This document shows, in pieces, positions 34,971-38,851 of a stretch of DNA of 38,851 bases. Origin of the DNA: Sphingomonadales bacterium 28-55-16 (GTDB lineage Bacteria > Pseudomonadota > Alphaproteobacteria > Sphingomonadales > Sphingomonadaceae). Position 1 is the first letter of the stretch. Every line of letters starts with the position of its first letter. The stretch is taken from the NCBI GenBank assembly GCA_002278855.1, contig NCGG01000023.1, positions 1-38,851 of the forward strand, written 5' to 3'. The notes beneath the pieces were generated by a model. It did not search any database, was not told the DNA's origin, and saw only the letters and a list, made by a program, of their open reading frames with translations. Position numbers and translations under genes: made by a program.

Positions 34971-35492
34971 ATGACGTTGTTCGACTGGCCAATCTGGGCG
35001 CTTGTCGTGTTTGCTTATGTCATCATCCAGCGGTTGGCTGAATTGGCCTATGCCAACGCCAACACCCGCCGTTTGCTGGCCGAAGGTGGCCGCGAGCATG
35101 GCGCAAAGCATTATCCCTTGTTCATATTGCTCCACAGCGGGTGGCTGGTTGCGATAGCGTTGTTTGCTGTACCGACCCCAGCACCGGACATGCTGCTGCT
35201 CAATATCTTCATAGCCAGCCAAAGCTTCCGCTTCTGGACGCTGGCGAGCATTGGCCGTTGGTGGACGACCCGCATCATCAGCGCGCCTCACTTTCCGCGG
35301 GTCAAGCGAGGGCCCTACCGGTTTATCAAGCACCCAAATTATACGCTCGTCGTTGTCGAGATTGCACTCTTGCCGCTCCTGCTCGGTGCACCTGCCATGG
35401 CAGTCACGTTCTCGATACTGAATGCTATGTTGTTGTGGTGGCGTATCAGGATCGAAAATGAAGTGCTGACGGAGCGCGTTGGCACCCCTTGA
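34971..35492 (+). CDS. ICMT-family (isoprenylcysteine carboxyl methyltransferase-like) protein
   Basis: This integral membrane methyltransferase of 173 residues has about four to five helices. The C-terminal SAM-binding signature is KRGPYRFIKHPNYTLVVVEIALLPLL, followed by WWRIRIENEVL. Family members next to type III polyketide synthases O-methylate alkylpyrones or alkylresorcinols. I chose ATG 34971 because AAGGGGA lies 7 bp upstream and the hydrophobic N-terminus begins there; the frame is open back to 34881 inside the PKS gene. It is 58 bp downstream of the PKS stop, with a palindrome in the spacer. Confidence 0.88.
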   Translation: MTLFDWPIWALVVFAYVIIQRLAELAYANANTRRLLAEGGREHGAKHYPLFILLHSGWLVAIALFAVPTPAPDMLLLNIFIASQSFRFWTLASIGRWWTTRIISAPHFPRVKRGPYRFIKHPNYTLVVVEIALLPLLLGAPAMAVTFSILNAMLLWWRIRIENEVLTERVGTP

Positions 35493-35599
35493 CCCGGCAG
35501 CCACCGGACGCTAATGGCGCGCATTCCCAAGGCCGGAGGTATGATTCTCTTCGGTCCATTGGGAAATACTCAGAATAGCAGCACATTGTGTGATCGGCC

Positions 35600-35647
35600 G
35601 GGTGGGCCAAAGGCTGAGCCTCCACCGCAAAATACGGCTGCCCACCC
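35600..35647 (+). promoter_or_regulatory. Structured leader of the rpsL operon
   Basis: An 8-bp perfect closing stem GGGTGGGC (35600-35607) / GCCCACCC (35640-35647) encloses two small helices, AGG/CCT around 35611-35621 and CCG/CGG at 35625-35627 and 35635-35637. Together they could form a three-way junction ending 29 bp before the rpsL ATG. No T-run follows, so it is not a terminator. A role in feedback control by a ribosomal protein is a hypothesis. Confidence 0.4.
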
Positions 35648-35676
35648 AAAGTAACCGCTTTTAATAAGGTGAAGAT

Positions 35677-36048
35677 ATGCCAACGATTAACCAGCTGGTC
35701 CGCAAGGGCCGGACCCCGCAGAAGGTCAAGTCCAAGGTCCCTGCGATGGACCAAAACCCACAGAAGCGCGGCGTTTGCACCCGCGTTTACACAACGACCC
35801 CGAAAAAGCCGAACTCGGCTTTGCGTAAGGTTGCAAAGATCCGTCTGACCAACCAGCGTGAAGTTATTTCCTATATCCCCGGTGAAGGCCACAACCTTCA
35901 GGAGCATAGCGTTGTGCTTATCCGTGGCGGACGCGTACGCGATCTTCCCGGTGTGCGTTACCACGTGCTGCGCGGCGTACTCGATACGCAGGGCGTCAAG
36001 GACCGCAAGCAATCGCGTTCCAAATATGGTGCAAAGCGTCCGAAGTAA
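35677..36048 (+). CDS. rpsL: 30S ribosomal protein S12
   Basis: This small-subunit protein of 123 residues acts at the decoding centre. It begins [11 protein letters not shown] and contains [18 protein letters not shown], whose lysine in KPNSALRK is the classical streptomycin-resistance position and is wild-type here. [24 protein letters not shown] carries the loop with the second such site. It ends in AKRPK. The ribosome-binding site AAGGTGAA precedes the ATG. First gene of the str operon rpsL-rpsG-fusA-tuf. Confidence 0.99.
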   Translation: MPTINQLVRKGRTPQKVKSKVPAMDQNPQKRGVCTRVYTTTPKKPNSALRKVAKIRLTNQREVISYIPGEGHNLQEHSVVLIRGGRVRDLPGVRYHVLRGVLDTQGVKDRKQSRSKYGAKRPK

Positions 36049-36077
36049 TTCGAACGTACCATACGCTGGCCCGATTG

Positions 36078-36091
36078 GCGCGCATACGCGC
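36078..36091 (+). promoter_or_regulatory. Hairpin in the rpsL-rpsG spacer
   Basis: GCGCG (36078-36082) and CGCGC (36087-36091) form a perfect stem around CATA, extendable by two wobble pairs. It lies in the 77-bp spacer, 34 bp before the rpsG ATG. In E. coli this intercistronic spacer binds S7 and controls translation; whether this hairpin has that role is inference. Confidence 0.35.
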
Positions 36092-36125
36092 TGCCACTGG
36101 TCCCATGAGATAAAGGAAATATATT

Positions 36126-36596
36126 ATGTCACGTCGTCGTCGTCCCGAAAAGCGCATCATTCTTCCCGATCCCAAATTCGGTGATATCGTGCTTTCAAAG
36201 TTCATGAACAACCTCATGCTTGATGGTAAAAAGTCAGCAGCAGAGCGTATCGTTTATGGCGCCTTGGAAACCGTTGAAGCCCGCGCCAAGAAAGATCCAA
36301 TCCAGACCTTCCATGAAGCGCTAGATAACGTAAAGCCAGGCATCGAAGTTCGCAGCCGCCGCGTTGGTGGTGCGACTTATCAGGTCCCTTGTGAAGTGCG
36401 CCCAGAGCGCGCGCAGGCACTTGCGATCCGTTGGCTGATCGGCGCTGCACGTAACCGCAGCGAAACCACCATGGCTGCCCGTTTGTCGGGTGAGTTGATG
36501 GATGCCGCATCGAACCGCGGTAACGCTGTCAAAAAACGTGAAGATACGCACCGTATGGCAGAAGCCAACCGCGCGTTTGCACATTATCGCTGGTAA
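36126..36596 (+). CDS. rpsG: 30S ribosomal protein S7
   Basis: This 156-residue primary assembly protein of the 30S head binds the 3' domain of 16S rRNA. It begins [19 protein letters not shown], contains [25 protein letters not shown] and ends with the helix [12 protein letters not shown]. The ribosome-binding site AAAGGA is 8-9 bp upstream of the ATG. It sits between rpsL and fusA as in most Proteobacteria. Confidence 0.99.
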   Translation: MSRRRRPEKRIILPDPKFGDIVLSKFMNNLMLDGKKSAAERIVYGALETVEARAKKDPIQTFHEALDNVKPGIEVRSRRVGGATYQVPCEVRPERAQALAIRWLIGAARNRSETTMAARLSGELMDAASNRGNAVKKREDTHRMAEANRAFAHYRW

Positions 36597-36606
36597 CCCC
36601 CTTCGG

Positions 36607-36620
36607 GCCGCTTCGGCGGC
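36607..36620 (+). promoter_or_regulatory. UUCG-tetraloop hairpin upstream of fusA
   Basis: GCCGC and GCGGC form a 5-bp stem closed by TTCG, one of the most stable RNA tetraloops. It sits in the rpsG-fusA spacer, 8 bp before the GGAG ribosome-binding site. There is no T-run, so it is unlikely to end transcription. It may mark a processing site or isolate the ribosome-binding site. Confidence 0.4.
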
Positions 36621-36641
36621 TCACACTTCGGAGTAATGAAT

Positions 36642-38714
36642 ATGGCACGCAGCCATCCACTCAATATGTATCGCAACATCGGTATCATGGCGCATATCGA
36701 CGCCGGTAAAACCACGACCACCGAACGTATCCTTTTCTACACCGGCAAGTCGTACAAAATCGGCGAAGTGCATGATGGCGCGGCCACTATGGACTGGATG
36801 GAGCAAGAGCAAGAGCGTGGTATCACGATCACTTCGGCTGCTACCACCTGCTTCTGGAACGATCACCGCATCAATATCATTGATACGCCAGGCCACGTTG
36901 ACTTCACGATTGAAGTTGAGCGTTCGTTGCGCGTTCTCGATGGTGCGGTTGCGTGCTTCGATGGTGTTGCTGGCGTTGAGCCGCAATCCGAAACCGTATG
37001 GCGTCAAGCTGATAAGTACGGCGTTCCGCGCATGTGCTTCATCAATAAGCTTGATCGCACCGGCGCGAACTTCAAATATTGCGTTCAATCGATCATTGAT
37101 CGTCTGGGTGCGAAGCCTGCAGTTTTGTACATTCCAATTGGCCTTGAAGCCGATCTGAAGGGTCTGGTTGACCTCGTGCACAACCGTGCGATCATCTGGA
37201 AAGATGAATCGCTTGGTGCGGACTTCTTCTACGAAGATATCCCTGCTGATCTGGCTGCGGAAGCTGCGAAATATCGTAGCGACCTGATCGAGCTGGCCGT
37301 TGAGCAAGACGATGTCGCCATGGAAGCGTATCTTGAGGGCAATGAGCCCGATGTTGCAACGCTGAAAGCGCTGATCCGTAAGGGCACGCTGAACCAGTCG
37401 TTCGTTCCTGTCTGCTGCGGTTCGGCGTTTAAGAATAAGGGCGTGCAGCCTTTGCTCGACGCCGTTGTCGATTATCTCCCTTCGCCGCTTGATATTCAAG
37501 ACGTCCAGGGCGTCCACATGGACACGCTCGAGCCAGACAGCCGTCCACCTGCTGACGATGCGCCGTTCTCGGCACTTGCGTTCAAGGTTATGAACGATCC
37601 ATTCGTCGGTTCGCTCACCTTCATCCGCATCTATTCAGGTAGCCTCGTTAAGGGCACCTATCTGAACTCGGTTAAGGATAAGAAGGAAAAAGTCGGCCGT
37701 ATGCTCGAAATGCACGCCAACGAACGTAAGGACGTTGATGAGGCATTTGCAGGGGACATTATCGCGCTTGCCGGCATGAAAGAAACGACAACCGGTGACA
37801 CATTGTGTGCCGAACGTTTCCCGATCATTCTTGAGCGTATGGAATTCCCTGAGCCAGTCATCGAACTGTCGGTGGAGCCAAAAACCAAGGCTGACCAAGA
37901 AAAGATGGGCATCGCGCTCAATCGTTTGTCGGCTGAAGATCCTTCGTTCCGCGTATCGACCGATCATGAATCGGGTCAAACGATCATTAAGGGTATGGGC
38001 GAGCTTCACCTCGACATCATCGTCGATCGTATGCGCCGCGAATTCAAGGTTGAGGCAAATGTTGGCGCGCCGCAGGTTGCGTATCGCGAATATCTCGCGC
38101 GCGAAGTTGACGTTGATTACACCCACAAAAAGCAGTCGGGTGGTTCGGGTCAATTTGGCCGTATCAAGTTCACGGTAAAGCCGGGCGAGCGTGGCACGGG
38201 CGTTGTCTTTAAGGACGAAGTCAAGGGCGGTAACATTCCAAAGGAATATATCCCTTCGGTTGAAAAGGGCATGCGCGAAACAGCCATGTCGGGTTCGCTA
38301 ATCGGCTTCCCGATTATCGATTTTGAAATCACGCTGTATGACGGCGCGTATCATGATGTCGATTCGTCGGCTCTGGCATTCGAAATCGCTGGTCGCGCGG
38401 GTATGCGTGAAGCGGCTCAAAAAGCAGGCATTAAATTGCTTGAACCCATCATGAAGGTCGAAGTTGTATCCCCTGAAGAATATCTGGGTGATGTGATCGG
38501 CGACATGAACTCACGTCGTGGTCAAATCCAGGGCACTGACAGCCGCGGTAATGCTCAGGTTGTCGAGTCCATGGTACCTTTGGCCAACATGTTCGGCTAT
38601 GTGAATCAGCTCCGCTCGTTCACGCAAGGACGTGCAAACTACTCGATGTTCTTCAATCATTATGATGAAGTGCCGTCGAACGTTGCAGCCGAAATCAAGG
38701 AGAAGCTTGCCTGA
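36642..38714 (+). CDS. fusA: Translation elongation factor G
   Basis: This GTPase of 690 residues drives ribosomal translocation and, with ribosome recycling factor, subunit splitting. G1 is [14 protein letters not shown], the switch I region includes [14 protein letters not shown]3 is DTPGHVDF and G4 is NKLD. Domains II-V follow at normal length, ending with the [15 protein letters not shown] and [19 protein letters not shown] segments. I prefer ATG 36642 (MARSHPL), the standard N-terminus with GGAG 8 bp upstream; ATG 36636 would sit only 2 bp after it. Confidence 0.99.
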   Translation: MARSHPLNMYRNIGIMAHIDAGKTTTTERILFYTGKSYKIGEVHDGAATMDWMEQEQERGITITSAATTCFWNDHRINIIDTPGHVDFTIEVERSLRVLDGAVACFDGVAGVEPQSETVWRQADKYGVPRMCFINKLDRTGANFKYCVQSIIDRLGAKPAVLYIPIGLEADLKGLVDLVHNRAIIWKDESLGADFFYEDIPADLAAEAAKYRSDLIELAVEQDDVAMEAYLEGNEPDVATLKALIRKGTLNQSFVPVCCGSAFKNKGVQPLLDAVVDYLPSPLDIQDVQGVHMDTLEPDSRPPADDAPFSALAFKVMNDPFVGSLTFIRIYSGSLVKGTYLNSVKDKKEKVGRMLEMHANERKDVDEAFAGDIIALAGMKETTTGDTLCAERFPIILERMEFPEPVIELSVEPKTKADQEKMGIALNRLSAEDPSFRVSTDHESGQTIIKGMGELHLDIIVDRMRREFKVEANVGAPQVAYREYLAREVDVDYTHKKQSGGSGQFGRIKFTVKPGERGTGVVFKDEVKGGNIPKEYIPSVEKGMRETAMSGSLIGFPIIDFEITLYDGAYHDVDSSALAFEIAGRAGMREAAQKAGIKLLEPIMKVEVVSPEEYLGDVIGDMNSRRGQIQGTDSRGNAQVVESMVPLANMFGYVNQLRSFTQGRANYSMFFNHYDEVPSNVAAEIKEKLA

Positions 38715-38805
38715 TAGGCAAAAGCCGACTAATGGCGGCGCCTGATTCAGACGGCGTCGTCCCACCTGATCAAAATATTACCTAATCGAAAGAAGGTTTG
38801 AGAAA

Positions 38806-38851
38806 ATGGCAAAAGCTAAATTTGAGCGGACGAAACCGCATTGCAACATTG
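38806..38851 (+). CDS. tuf: Elongation factor Tu, N-terminal start (partial)
   Basis: Only the first 15 codons are present. They read MAKAKFERTKPHCNI, the characteristic EF-Tu start before the GTPase domain. An AGAAGG ribosome-binding site lies 9 bp upstream. Position 91 bp after fusA fits the str operon. EF-Tu delivers aminoacyl-tRNA to the ribosome. The rest of the gene lies beyond the window. Confidence 0.97.
   Translation, partial: MAKAKFERTKPHCNI

Noticed and set aside
36621..37517. 298-codon minus-strand open frame
   Set aside because: Entirely antisense to fusA, with no family motif. A shadow of EF-G codon usage.
1..38851. CRISPR arrays, insertion sequences, phage or toxin-antitoxin genes
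   Set aside because: No regularly spaced direct repeats, transposase motifs (DDE, HUH) or phage structural genes were seen on either strand.

Overview
The window looks like a chromosomal segment of an alphaproteobacterium, most likely of the order Sphingomonadales (Sphingorhabdus/Sphingopyxis-like). This is inferred from gene content and order: metW-metX next to hisC-tyrC, ftsE-ftsX-ydcF-plsC facing a zinc-ribbon/DUF3426 gene, a TonB-dependent receptor, Tad-type pilus genes, and the str cluster rpsL-rpsG-fusA-tuf at the right edge. Base composition is moderate for the order, and genes are packed with many 1-4 bp start/stop overlaps. I could run no database search; family names rest on motifs read from the translations.

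Layout. 1-3827: end of a methylmalonate-semialdehyde dehydrogenase gene, mmsB, a two-domain PilZ protein and a fused enoyl-CoA hydratase/3-hydroxyacyl-CoA dehydrogenase (valine and fatty-acid breakdown). About 3922-10548: a probable small genomic island carrying a TonB-dependent receptor, an MHS-type MFS transporter and an FAD oxidoreductase. It is bounded by an imperfect copy of the 3' end of tRNA-Leu(GAG) on the left and by the intact tRNA gene on the right. 10824-18533: housekeeping genes for methionine (metX, metW), histidine (hisC), tyrosine (tyrC), phospholipid synthesis (plsC) and cell division (ftsE, ftsX). 18543-19820: a possibly frameshifted small gene, tRNA-Thr(CGT) and a nitroreductase.

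20062-23624: a tightly coupled operon with two glycosyltransferases, a polytopic membrane protein, a secreted DUF2141 protein and a 47-residue basic microprotein, probably making a cell-envelope glycan or glycolipid. It is followed by a strikingly AT-rich stretch (about 18% GC over 210 bp by hand count) with a 13-bp perfect inverted repeat, then three Tad-type pseudopilin genes (23998-27518). 27559-33735 (minus strand): six overlapping genes in the order gltX-ung-galT-galK-PPIase-HupE, mixing tRNA charging, DNA repair, galactose use and membrane functions. 33881-35492: a type III polyketide synthase with an ICMT-family methyltransferase, a likely two-gene route to O-methylated alkylpyrone or alkylresorcinol lipids. 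35600-38851: rpsL, rpsG, fusA and the start of tuf, with strong hairpins in the leader and in both spacers.

The observations most worth checking are the tRNA-Leu-bounded island, the glycosyltransferase/DUF2141/microprotein operon with the AT-rich block beside it, the type III PKS-methyltransferase pair, the gltX-gal operon, and several hairpins placed over ribosome-binding regions.
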